From: Thermoflexales bacterium | GTDB taxonomy: Bacteria > Chloroflexota > Anaerolineae > Fen-1058 | Reading direction: 5' to 3' | Assembly: GCA_016931085.1 (NCBI GenBank) | Contig: JAFGFO010000374.1 | Location: forward strand, 1 to 9,152 | DNA length: 9,152 nt | Shown: positions 1-7,186 of the stretch, piece after piece | Layout: every line of letters starts with the position of its first letter | How positions within the stretch are numbered: the first letter of the stretch is position 1 | Made by a program: the position numbers and the translations under genes | The notes under the pieces: model-generated | Databases searched by the model: none | What the model saw: the letters and a program-made list of their open reading frames with translations, nothing else | What the model was told of the DNA's origin: nothing

Positions 1-1
1 C

Positions 2-1102
2 GAGATGTACCGGGCCGCCTTCCGGGCCGCCTGGCTTTCGGCGCTGTTCTTGCCGGTGGTGCAGTTGATCAGCGCCTTCGCGCTGGGGACGGTCGCCTGG
101 TACGGCGGGTGGCAGGTCGCCTGGGGCGGGCTGACGGTGGGCGGCATCCAGGCCTTTGTGCGCTACATCACCTTCATGCTGTGGCCCGTCCAGGACCTGG
201 CCCGCGTGTACGCTGAGATGCAGCACACCATCGCCTCGGCCGAGCGGGCCTTTTCGCTGATCGACACGCCGCCGGAGGTGGTCGACCGGCCCGGCGCCAT
301 CGATCCGGGCCACCTGCGGGGTGACATCGAGTTTGCGCACGTGGACTTTTACTACGAGGCGGACAAGCCGGTGCTGAAGGATTTCTGCCTGCACGTCAAG
401 CGCGGCGAGACGATCGCGCTGGTAGGCCCAACCGGCGGCGGCAAATCGACCATCGTCAATTTGCTGTGCCGCTTTTACGAGCCGAAACGGGGCACCATCC
501 GCATCGGCCGGCGGGACTATACCGAGCTGGCGCTGCACGCCATCCAGTCGCGCATCGGCATGGTGCTGCAGACGCCGCACCTGTTCTCCGGCACGATCCG
601 CGAGAACATCCGCTACGGCCGGCTCGAAGCCACCGACGCGGAGATCGAAGAGGCGGCGCGGGTCGCCGGCGCCCACGACTTTATCGCCACGCTGGACAAG
701 GGCTACGACGAGGATGTGGGCGAGGGCGGCGGGCTGCTGTCGGTCGGCCAGAAGCAGTTGGTCAGCCTGGCGCGCGCCGTGCTGGCCCAGCCCGAGATCT
801 TTATCATGGACGAGGCGACCAGCTCCGTCGACACGCTGACCGAGGCCATGATCCAAAAGGGGATGGAGGCGCTGATGGGGGGACGCACCAGCTTCGTCAT
901 CGCCCACCGGCTGTCGACGATCAAGCGCGCCGATCGTATCGTCGTCGTCGAGGGCGGGCAGATCAGCGAGATGGGCACCCACGCCGAGCTGCTGCGCGCC
1001 AGGGGGCACTACTACCGCTTGTACACCAAGCAGTTCCGCCACGAGATGGAGCGCGAGTACGACGTGTTCGGGACGCTCGGCCTCAGCCCGGCGGCGGCGT
1101 AA
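2..1102 (+). CDS. ABC exporter subunit, permease tail plus ATPase domain (5'-truncated)
   Basis: This is the C-terminal part of an ABC-type exporter half-transporter (MsbA/MdlB/multidrug type) that uses ATP hydrolysis to move substrates across the inner membrane. The reading frame is open to the window edge, so the real start lies upstream; residues here count from the ATG at 5. Residues about 12-62 hold the last two membrane helices. The ATPase domain follows with Walker A GPTGGGKST (141-149), a Q-loop near LQTP, signature LSVGQKQ (245-251), Walker B IFIMDEATSSVD (265-276) with the catalytic Glu270 present, and H-loop His301. The signature has Val instead of the usual second Gly, a variant common in these exporters. 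About 365 of a typical 580-650 residues are visible. Related exporters often work as heterodimers, so the partner may lie just upstream. The substrate cannot be told from the sequence. Confidence 0.93.
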   Translation, partial: EMYRAAFRAAWLSALFLPVVQLISAFALGTVAWYGGWQVAWGGLTVGGIQAFVRYITFMLWPVQDLARVYAEMQHTIASAERAFSLIDTPPEVVDRPGAIDPGHLRGDIEFAHVDFYYEADKPVLKDFCLHVKRGETIALVGPTGGGKSTIVNLLCRFYEPKRGTIRIGRRDYTELALHAIQSRIGMVLQTPHLFSGTIRENIRYGRLEATDAEIEEAARVAGAHDFIATLDKGYDEDVGEGGGLLSVGQKQLVSLARAVLAQPEIFIMDEATSSVDTLTEAMIQKGMEALMGGRTSFVIAHRLSTIKRADRIVVVEGGQISEMGTHAELLRARGHYYRLYTKQFRHEMEREYDVFGTLGLSPAAA

Positions 1103-1104
1103 GA

Positions 1105-1168
1105 GTCACCTCCCCGAAAGCTTTAAGCTTTCGGGGAGGTAAGAAAGTCGAGCTTTCGGGGAGGTGAC
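1105..1168. repeat. Three-copy inverted/direct repeat between ABC and Nudix genes
   Basis: One sequence occurs three times. Copy 1, GTCACCTCCCCGAAAGCT (1105-1122), is the exact reverse complement of copy 3, AGCTTTCGGGGAGGTGAC (1151-1168). Copy 2, AAGCTTTCGGGGAGGT (1125-1140), also pairs perfectly with copy 1, giving a 33-bp palindrome (1108-1140) with one central base. Copies 2 and 3 are direct repeats 25 bp apart. Copy 1 can therefore pair with copy 2 or copy 3 but not both. There is no T-run after either hairpin, so a standard intrinsic terminator is unlikely. It starts two bases after the ABC stop codon and ends 23 bases before the Nudix start. Confidence 0.9.
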
Positions 1169-1191
1169 AGATAAGCGGTGAGGCGGCAACC

Positions 1192-1629
1192 ATGGCAAGA
1201 GCACAGTGTATCGTTCACAGAAAAGACAAGCTGCTGATGGCCAAGCACCGGCAAGACGGGCTGGAATGGTGGTGCTTGCCGGGCGGCGGCGTTGAGGCAG
1301 GCGAGACGCCCGCAGAAGCAGCCATCCGAGAGCTTCAAGAGGAGTGTTGCGTTGACGGTAAGATCGTCCGCCAAGTCAGCCATGTCGTCTATGCGCCAGA
1401 CGATGAAACCTTTTCTTTCATCGTGGATATCGGCGATCAGGAGCCGCGCATGGGAATAGACCCGGAATTTGGAGAGGCGCAGATATTGGCCGACATCAGG
1501 TGGCTGGCTCTTGCCGAGATACCAGAGAGGGATCGCGTCTTTTTGTGGGCGGCCGGCTTGCTTGGCGTGAGCGAGTTCTTTGCCCAGGTTGAAGCCTGGG
1601 GCGACTGTATTAGTTATCCACCCATGTAA
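1192..1629 (+). CDS. Nudix hydrolase
   Basis: A 145-residue Nudix-fold protein, expected to hydrolyse a nucleoside diphosphate linked to another moiety in the cytoplasm; the exact substrate cannot be assigned. The Nudix box runs from Gly32 to Val54: G-x5-E (Gly32, Glu38), then R46-E47-L48 and the metal-binding pair Glu50-Glu51. The usual Gly near the end of the box is Cys53 here (EECCV rather than EExGV). The preceding WWCLPGG segment is typical. The ATG at 1192 is chosen because GGTGAGG (1177-1183) lies 8 bases upstream. The gene is visibly less GC-rich than the ABC gene before it, which would fit separate acquisition but is weak evidence. It follows the ABC gene by 89 bases, most of them the three-copy repeat. 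Confidence 0.9.
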   Translation: MARAQCIVHRKDKLLMAKHRQDGLEWWCLPGGGVEAGETPAEAAIRELQEECCVDGKIVRQVSHVVYAPDDETFSFIVDIGDQEPRMGIDPEFGEAQILADIRWLALAEIPERDRVFLWAAGLLGVSEFFAQVEAWGDCISYPPM

Positions 1630-1639
1630 GGAGTGAGGC

Positions 1640-1693
1640 ATGCGAGTTAAACTTGCCCTGGTCCAAATGTACTGTGAAAAGGCGGCGACGTGA
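1640..1693 (+). pseudogene. 17-codon remnant of a carbon-nitrogen hydrolase (nitrilase) N-terminus
   Basis: A short ORF reads MRVKLALVQMYCEKAAT and then stops at TGA. A clear Shine-Dalgarno (AAGGAG, 1628-1633) precedes its ATG at 1640 by 6 bases. The peptide closely resembles the first beta-strand of the nitrilase/amidohydrolase superfamily (consensus of the type M-x-V-x-L-A-L-V-Q-M), which normally continues for about 250 more residues. The catalytic Glu-Lys-Cys residues are all absent. The ORF ends in an ACGTGA junction whose GTG is the start of the RNA methyltransferase gene, so ribosomes translating it could reinitiate there. Most likely an internal deletion removed the rest of the gene. 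A short upstream leader peptide is the alternative. Nitrilase ancestry is judged from memory of the family. Confidence 0.5.
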
Positions 1694-2436
1694 AGCTAAA
1701 ACGCTACAAGAAAGAATACGATTACTCCTATACCTTGGGACAGTATCCGACGATCGAGCTGCTCAAGTACAAGCCGGAGCACGTCCGCCAGCTTGTGTTC
1801 CACTCCAAGTTTTCAAACAGTGAAGGCGCTCGCGTCATCGACGAGCTCATGGCCGGGAGTGATGTCGCGGTTGAGTGGAACGACCGGCTCGTCGAGACGC
1901 TCTCGCCCAAGAAGAACTGTTACGTTGTGGGTGTGTTCGACAAGTATTATTCGTCACTCGATGCCGGCGCCGACCACGTCGTGCTGGTCAACCCGAGCGA
2001 CAACGGCAACCTGGGCACGCTTCTCCGCACGATGCTGGCCTTCGAGGTGGAGAACCTGGCCATCATCAGCCCCGCCGTTGACGTGTTTAGCCCGGAGGTC
2101 ATCCGCGCCTCGATGGGGGCGCTGTTTCGCGTCAACGTCGAGTATATGGACGATATCCAGGTTTATCGCTCAGAGTTTGACCGCCCTCTGTTCCTCTTTA
2201 TGACGGATGGGGATCAATCGCTTGAGGAAGCGGCCTGGCAGCACCCGGCCGGGCTGGTGTTTGGCAACGAATCCAGCGGGCTGCCGGCCGAGTACCGCGG
2301 CCTGGGCCGCAACGTTTATCTGCCCCAGTCGGACAAGGTGGACTCGCTCAACCTGGCCGTGGCGGCCGGGATCGTGCTGAGCCGGCGGTATACACACGTA
2401 GGGGCGGTTCGCGAACCGCCCCTACAGGCCATCTGA
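1690..2436 (+). CDS. SpoU/TrmH-family RNA methyltransferase
   Basis: A 248-residue SPOUT-class enzyme predicted to methylate a ribose 2'-OH in rRNA or tRNA using S-adenosylmethionine; the target cannot be fixed from sequence. All three family motifs are present. Motif 1 NPSDNGNLGTLLRT (101-114) contains the N-x-G-x3-R pattern (Asn107, Gly109, Arg113). Motif 2 is LVFGNESSGLP (189-199) with Glu194. Motif 3 is DSLNLAVAAGIVL (218-230) with Asn221. Together they build the trefoil-knot cofactor site. The start is GTG at 1690, overlapping the stop of the 17-codon mini-ORF by the usual GTGA arrangement, with AAGG about 7 bases upstream. The C-terminal tail from residue 237 is encoded by a 28-bp palindrome and is probably not conserved in relatives. 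The TGA is directly followed by the stop codon of the convergent gene. Confidence 0.9.
   Translation: MKLKRYKKEYDYSYTLGQYPTIELLKYKPEHVRQLVFHSKFSNSEGARVIDELMAGSDVAVEWNDRLVETLSPKKNCYVVGVFDKYYSSLDAGADHVVLVNPSDNGNLGTLLRTMLAFEVENLAIISPAVDVFSPEVIRASMGALFRVNVEYMDDIQVYRSEFDRPLFLFMTDGDQSLEEAAWQHPAGLVFGNESSGLPAEYRGLGRNVYLPQSDKVDSLNLAVAAGIVLSRRYTHVGAVREPPLQAI
2398..2425. repeat. Perfect 28-bp palindrome at the junction of two convergent genes
   Basis: The first half is GTAGGGGCGGTTCG and the second half is its exact reverse complement. As RNA it would fold into a very stable GC-rich hairpin in transcripts from either strand. It sits inside the coding sequence of the methyltransferase, encoding residues 237-245, and 11 bases downstream of the tal-pgi stop codon on the other strand. 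There is no T-run on either side. It may act as an RNA 3'-end stabiliser or a weak two-way terminator. It resembles dispersed REP-like palindromes I associate with Chloroflexota genomes, but copy number was not checked. Confidence 0.9.
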
Positions 2437-5208
2437 TTATTCCAACGACTGCAGCAAGTGCTCCAGCCCCTCGCGCACTCCCCCCGTCAGGTGCAGGCGG
2501 AGGGCGCGCCGGCGGCGCACCAGCAGGGCCTGCATGTCTCCCATCGCCTGGGCAGCCAGCAGCACACCAAAGCTATACGCCTCGCCCGGGATGGGCACGT
2601 CGCGCGGAGCGTCGGCCGTGATCTGGATGAACACGCCTTTAGCGCCACTGGCCTTGTGCAATTGACCCGTGGAGTGAAGGAAACGAGGCCCGTAGCCGAC
2701 CGTGGTCGCCACCTGGAAACGGTCGCGCAGCCGGGCGCGCAGCTCGGCCAACAAGGCATCGTGCTCGGGAGTGTGCTGGATATAGGCCATCAAGGCGATG
2801 AAATCGCCCGGCTTGACCTGGTGAAGGCAGCCCTTCAGGGCTGGCTCGCAGGTATCCGCCAGCACGGCTAGCGTCTCGGGCAAGCAGCCGGTCTTGACGT
2901 ATTCATCCAGCATGGCTTGCGTATTGACCTTGCTTCCCTGCACGTCGGGCTGGTCGAAGGGGTTGACGCCCATAAGAGCGCTGGCGGCGGCCGTGGCGAG
3001 CTCCCAGCGGAAAAACTCGCCGCCCAACTCGTACACGTCCCCCAGGTGCAGCGTGACCACCGGCTGGCCGGCAGCCTGCAGGGCCGCCAGGGCCGCCGTG
3101 TGCGTTTCGTCGCCGTCCAGTTTCAAGTGCACGAAGAGCCGGTCGTCGCCGTAGGTGACCGGCTCGCCCAGCGGTTCGCTCTCCACCGGCAGGATGCCCT
3201 TGCCCTCTTTGCCGGTGCTTTCGGCAACCAACTGCTCGAGCCAGTAGCCAAAGGCCGCGATTTGAGGGGAGAGCGCAAAGGTCAGCTTGTCGCGCCCGGC
3301 CTCGTGCAAGCCTCCCATCACGGCGCCCATCCAGGCGCCAGGGTTCTGCGGCAGGGGAATCTCGGGCGCACACGCGCTGGCCATCTCGCTCGCCCCCTTC
3401 AATAAGCGGCGCACGTCCATCCCCAGCAGCGCGGCCGGCAGCAGCCCAAAGTACGACAGCGCGCTGTAGCGCCCGCCAATGTCAGGCGGATTGAGGAAGG
3501 TGTGCCGAAAGTTCTTTTCGGCAGCCAGTTTCTCCAACGATGTGCCGGGGTCGGTGATCGCGACAAAGTTTTCCCCGGCTGCCTCGCCCTTGATTGCCCG
3601 CAGCTTGTCGTAAAAGTATTTGAAGAACGACATCACCTCGATCGTCCCGCCCGACTTGCTGGCGACGATGAACAACGTATGCGGCAAGTCGAGCGCTTGC
3701 TCGGCGGCCAACACGCTGGCCGGGTCGGTCGTGTCGAGCACGTGCAAGTCGAGATAGCCCTCCGCCACGCCAAAGGTGGTGCGAAACAGCTCGGGTGCCA
3801 TGCTACTTCCGCCCATGCCCAGCAGCAGCGCGTGGCTAAACCCCGCCTGCTTGAGCTCGGCGCTAAAAGCTTCCAGCTCGTCACAGCGTGAGAGGAAAAG
3901 CCGTGGCGCTTCCAGCCAGCCCAGCCGGGCACGGATGCTGGCCTGCTCGGCCGGATCGTCCTTCCAAAGCGAGCCGTCCTTGGCCCACAGCCGGCTGGCA
4001 AAGCGCTGCGCCGCCAGCTTGTCGAGGGCTTCGTCTACCGCCGCTTGCCACTTGCCCAGGGCGGCCGGCTGAGCGCTTGCCGACAGCAGTTGAGCGCGCT
4101 TGGCGCCAATCGCCGCCAGCAGATCCCGGTAGGCGTCGGCAAAGGCTTTGACACCCTCGTCGAGCAATTGCGTCGTCACGGCGTCCATGTCTATCCCCAC
4201 CTCGGCCAGGCTCTTCATCAAAGCGTGAGCCTTATCCACGTCTCGCTCGAGCGTGGCGGCCACCACGCCGTGATCTTTGAAGGCAGCCACGGTGACGGGT
4301 GGGGCGGTGTTGACCGTGTCCGGCCCGATGAGTTCCTCGACGTAGAGCACGTCACGGTAGGCCGGGTTCTTGGTGCTGGTGCTGGCCCACAGGGGACGTT
4401 GGACGCGCGCGCCCTTGGCAGCCAATGCCGCAAAGCGCGGGCTGCCAAAGACTTGCTTGAAGCGGGCGTAGGCCAGCTTGGCATTCGCTACGGCGGCCTG
4501 GCCCTGCAGGGCGCGCAAGCGCGCCTTCTCGTCCTCGCCGGCTGCCAGGCCAATCCGCTCGTCCAGCAAGCGATCCACCAGCGTGTCTACGCGGCTGACG
4601 AAAAACGACGCCACCGAGGCAATCTTGTCCAACGGCGCGCCGCTGGAAGCCCTGTCTTCCAGGCCAGCCAGGTAGGCTTCCATGACCTCTTCGTGGGCCT
4701 GGATCGAAAAGATCAGCGTGGCGTTGACGTTGATGCCGGAGGCGATCAACTCGCGCACAGCCGGGATGCTCTCGGGCGTGGCCGGCACCTTGATCATCAG
4801 GTTGGGCCGCTGGATGGCTTCCCACAAGAGCCTGGCTTCACGGACGGTGCCGGTGGCATCGGCTGCCAGCAGGGGCGAAACCTCCAGGCTGACGTAACCG
4901 TCGCCGCCATCCGTACGTTCATAGACCGGGCGCAATACGTCGACTGCTTGTGTGATATCTTCCAGCGTTAACGCCGCATAGATCTCCTGGCTGCTTTTGC
5001 CGGCCTCGACCAGGGCGCGTATCGCCTGGTCGTAGGTGGTGCTGCCTACGATGGCATTCTTGAAGATCGAGGGGTTGGAGGTCACCCCTAGGATGCCATC
5101 CTGCTCGACCAGGCGCTCGAGCTCGCCCGAAACCAGGTACTCGCGCCGGACGTCATCCCACCACAAACTCTGGCCTCCCACGCTTTTCAATTGATGTAAC
5201 GCGTTCAT
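2437..5208 (-). CDS. tal-pgi: Bifunctional transaldolase / glucose-6-phosphate isomerase
   Basis: A 923-residue cytoplasmic fusion of two sugar-phosphate enzymes. Residues 1 to about 370 are a transaldolase of the mycobacterial/long type, which moves a dihydroxyacetone unit between sedoheptulose-7-phosphate and glyceraldehyde-3-phosphate. Its marks are GVTSNPSIF (41-49), the Schiff-base Lys140 in LMIKVPAT, and WASTSTKNPAYRD (274-286). Residues about 385-923 are a phosphoglucose isomerase: GMGGSSMAPE (464-473), the SIS phosphate-binding loop SKSGGTIE (518-525), GGRYSALS (578-585), the ESTGKEGKG segment with likely base Glu663 (663-671), and the C-terminal GQLHKASGAKG segment (848-858) with a candidate active-site Lys852. 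Both halves look intact. The ATG at 5208 has GAGGAG (5217-5222) 8 bases upstream. Tal-Pgi fusions in this order are known from several bacterial phyla. The product channels pentose-phosphate carbon to fructose- and then glucose-6-phosphate. Confidence 0.95.
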   Translation of the reverse strand: MNALHQLKSVGGQSLWWDDVRREYLVSGELERLVEQDGILGVTSNPSIFKNAIVGSTTYDQAIRALVEAGKSSQEIYAALTLEDITQAVDVLRPVYERTDGGDGYVSLEVSPLLAADATGTVREARLLWEAIQRPNLMIKVPATPESIPAVRELIASGINVNATLIFSIQAHEEVMEAYLAGLEDRASSGAPLDKIASVASFFVSRVDTLVDRLLDERIGLAAGEDEKARLRALQGQAAVANAKLAYARFKQVFGSPRFAALAAKGARVQRPLWASTSTKNPAYRDVLYVEELIGPDTVNTAPPVTVAAFKDHGVVAATLERDVDKAHALMKSLAEVGIDMDAVTTQLLDEGVKAFADAYRDLLAAIGAKRAQLLSASAQPAALGKWQAAVDEALDKLAAQRFASRLWAKDGSLWKDDPAEQASIRARLGWLEAPRLFLSRCDELEAFSAELKQAGFSHALLLGMGGSSMAPELFRTTFGVAEGYLDLHVLDTTDPASVLAAEQALDLPHTLFIVASKSGGTIEVMSFFKYFYDKLRAIKGEAAGENFVAITDPGTSLEKLAAEKNFRHTFLNPPDIGGRYSALSYFGLLPAALLGMDVRRLLKGASEMASACAPEIPLPQNPGAWMGAVMGGLHEAGRDKLTFALSPQIAAFGYWLEQLVAESTGKEGKGILPVESEPLGEPVTYGDDRLFVHLKLDGDETHTAALAALQAAGQPVVTLHLGDVYELGGEFFRWELATAAASALMGVNPFDQPDVQGSKVNTQAMLDEYVKTGCLPETLAVLADTCEPALKGCLHQVKPGDFIALMAYIQHTPEHDALLAELRARLRDRFQVATTVGYGPRFLHSTGQLHKASGAKGVFIQITADAPRDVPIPGEAYSFGVLLAAQAMGDMQALLVRRRRALRLHLTGGVREGLEHLLQSLE

Positions 5209-5324
5209 CGCTCTTGCTCCTCATCGACAAAGTTGAACAGACGCCGTATTTTGTGTGACGACTCAGCCAGGATGGGCAATGGCGAACAAGCCTGAGCAGT
5301 CACGTGCATGATAAGAATGATGGC

Positions 5325-5345
5325 ATTATCCAGGATATTGTAACA
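5325..5345 (-). promoter_or_regulatory. Candidate promoter elements for tal-pgi
   Basis: The 145-bp gap before tal-pgi (5209-5353) is AT-richer than its surroundings. On the minus strand it contains TGTTACAAT (5337-5345), an extended -10 type element, and GATAAT (5325-5330), five of six to the -10 consensus. Neither has a convincing -35 at standard spacing. A promoter here would let tal-pgi be expressed apart from the phosphatase gene upstream. I see no terminator hairpin with a T-run in the gap. Confidence 0.3.
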
Positions 5346-5353
5346 CATTTTCA

Positions 5354-7180
5354 CTACGAGTGTAACCCAGTTAGCCTTATCACAACTACCGTGAGATCGT
5401 CGTGCTGCTCGGCATCGCCCATAAATGCCTGGACATCGGCGACGAGCCAATGGATCGCGTCGCTGGCAGCGGCGGGGGCTGAGGCCACACGTGCCAAGAA
5501 ACGGTCAAAGCCGTACATCTCGCCAGCGCCGTTCAGCGCTTCTATGATCCCATCTGTGGCCATCACCAGCATGTCGCTGGTTTGCAAGGGCAAATCCAGG
5601 GCGCGATAGGGAAACCCGGCTACCATCGCACCTAGGGGCAGGCCGCCGACCGCCAGGTATTCGCACTGCGTCCCGCGTCGAAGAACCGGCGCGACCAGGC
5701 CAGCGTTGGCAACGTGGGCGATGTAGCGGCTGGCAGTCTCGGCCTCGGGCACGGCCTCCAGGCGCACGTAGCACAGCGCCGTGTTCATCTGCCGGCCAGA
5801 CATATAGGGATAGAGCGCGGCGTTCATCTCGGTCATCAACTGGGCCACGTCGGGCACAAAAGCTGCCTTGGCCGCCAGCATCGTCGTGGACACGGCCATG
5901 TACAACGCGGCCGGGATGCCCTTGCCCGATACATCGCCGACGGCAATCGCCCAGCCGGCTGGTGGCACGTTGTAATAATTATACAGGTCGCCGCCTACCT
6001 CGCGGGCCGGGAAGCTCAGCCCGGCGATTTCCAGGCCTGGGATATTGGGAGCGCTCGTGGGCAACAAGCTCATCTGGATCTCGCGCGCCAGGTCCATTTC
6101 TCGCCGCACGGCTTCCTTTTCGGCCTCCTCTGCCCGCACCCGCGTCGTGATATCGCGCATGACAATCAGCCAGCCGCTGGGCTGGGCGTGCCGGTTGGTC
6201 AAGACCGAGACCCCCAAGTCGTAATGGTGTAGCTCATCACCTTGGCCCAAGACGACCTCGGCTTGGGCGTCTGTCTTGGGCTGAAAGTGTTCGACCATGT
6301 CACGCCAGGGACCCAGGACTTGGGCTGCCGGCTGGCCTATCACTTGGGCAGAGGAAGCATGGAGGATGCTTTGCATAGCGGGGTTGATGTCCACGATTCG
6401 ATCGTGGGCGTCCAATACCAGCATGCCGTCGCTCATGTTGTCGATCAGCGTGTCGCGCGCCACGGGCACTACATCGAGCAGCCTGTAGCGAAACACGGCC
6501 CAGGCCAGCATCGAGCCACTGAGTACAAAGGCCAGCGGCGTTGGATCCACCTTCAGATGTGTCAGCCCCAAGGTTTGGGCCAAGTTAATCCCCAGCGAGG
6601 CCAGCACGGCCAGTACGAGGGCTACCGCCTGTCCCTGGTACAAGCGAAATGCGCGAATAGACGCTTGCACGAGCAGGATCATGCCAAGCAAAATGAGGAT
6701 CACGCTGTATAACAGATGTACCCCAAACCAGGGGCCAGGGGTGACCGCATTATCAATGACGATGGGGGTAAAGGGGCCTTCCTGGAGAAGATCAGGTTTG
6801 CTCAACATCCACAAGTGATGCGCTTCGTTGGTCCAGATCATCACTTGCGTGATCGACGGCACAATAGCCATGGATACCAGGCGGCGGGGGGACAACCAGG
6901 CTTGCCGCTGGGTGTATTGGAGCGCAAAGACCAGCCACGCCACCGGCAAACTGGCGGCGCTTATATACGCAAGCTGGTGCCAGGCAAGCACGCTGGCCGG
7001 TGCCCGGCTTATCAGCGACAGCCCATCGACCAATGACCACCAGCTAGCCAGCACCATCAGCCCGGCCAGGGCCGGCGCCCCTGGCGCGTCGCGATGCTGC
7101 CAGCTATAGATGGCGAGTGCTGCCGCGATGAGGGCTGCGAGGAGCACAGCCACCAGGTAGACGGTGTACTGCACGTACAC
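5354..7180 (-). CDS. 7TM-PAS-PP2C (SpoIIE-type) membrane phosphatase
   Basis: A 608-residue sensor phosphatase. Residues 1 to about 232 hold seven hydrophobic segments (about 5-25, 36-57, 68-88, 99-116, 149-172, 184-205, 213-231) and match the 7TM N-terminal module usually found on histidine kinases, with typical stretches WHQLAYISAASLPVAWL and TNEAHHLW. A PAS domain follows (about 241-345), then a charged, probably coiled-coil linker (347-370). The PP2C/SpoIIE catalytic domain (about 380-605) has its metal ligands: Asp398 in EVGGDLY, Asp416 in GDVSGKG, Asp543 in ATDGIIE, and Asp594/Asp595 in HDDLTVV. Family members dephosphorylate Ser/Thr on anti-anti-sigma (STAS) or similar proteins; no such partner is in view. 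The start is GTG at 7180, six bases after the rpiB stop, with only a weak AGAAAG-like ribosome site, so translational coupling to rpiB is likely. The GTG two codons later is an alternative start. Confidence 0.92.
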   Translation of the reverse strand: MYVQYTVYLVAVLLAALIAAALAIYSWQHRDAPGAPALAGLMVLASWWSLVDGLSLISRAPASVLAWHQLAYISAASLPVAWLVFALQYTQRQAWLSPRRLVSMAIVPSITQVMIWTNEAHHLWMLSKPDLLQEGPFTPIVIDNAVTPGPWFGVHLLYSVILILLGMILLVQASIRAFRLYQGQAVALVLAVLASLGINLAQTLGLTHLKVDPTPLAFVLSGSMLAWAVFRYRLLDVVPVARDTLIDNMSDGMLVLDAHDRIVDINPAMQSILHASSAQVIGQPAAQVLGPWRDMVEHFQPKTDAQAEVVLGQGDELHHYDLGVSVLTNRHAQPSGWLIVMRDITTRVRAEEAEKEAVRREMDLAREIQMSLLPTSAPNIPGLEIAGLSFPAREVGGDLYNYYNVPPAGWAIAVGDVSGKGIPAALYMAVSTTMLAAKAAFVPDVAQLMTEMNAALYPYMSGRQMNTALCYVRLEAVPEAETASRYIAHVANAGLVAPVLRRGTQCEYLAVGGLPLGAMVAGFPYRALDLPLQTSDMLVMATDGIIEALNGAGEMYGFDRFLARVASAPAAASDAIHWLVADVQAFMGDAEQHDDLTVVVIRLTGLHS

Positions 7181-7186
7181 GGTGCG

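Noticed and set aside
1108..1140. 33-bp palindrome as an intrinsic terminator of the ABC gene
   Set aside because: Strong stem but no T-run on either strand and nearly no loop; described as a repeat instead.
466..1167. 233-codon plus-strand frame overlapping the ABC ATPase
   Set aside because: Arg/Gly/Ala-rich out-of-frame shadow of the ATPase domain, extending into the repeat block; no domain motif.
1105..1168. Repeat block as a small CRISPR array
   Set aside because: Copies are in opposite orientations with unequal 2- and 10-base gaps and no spacer pattern.
1123..1641. 172-codon open frame on the minus strand opposite the Nudix gene
   Set aside because: It mirrors the Nudix coding sequence, runs through the repeat block, has no recognisable motif or clear ribosome site, and the plus-strand frame carries a proper Nudix box.
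4045..4971. 308-codon open frame on the plus strand inside tal-pgi
   Set aside because: Antisense shadow of a GC-rich gene; the minus-strand frame shows conserved transaldolase and isomerase motifs, the plus frame shows none.
5205..5450. 81-codon minus-strand frame bridging the phosphatase end and the tal-pgi start
   Set aside because: Out of frame with both genes, overlaps the phosphatase C-terminus, no motif, and it ends exactly in the tal-pgi start region, so it looks fortuitous.
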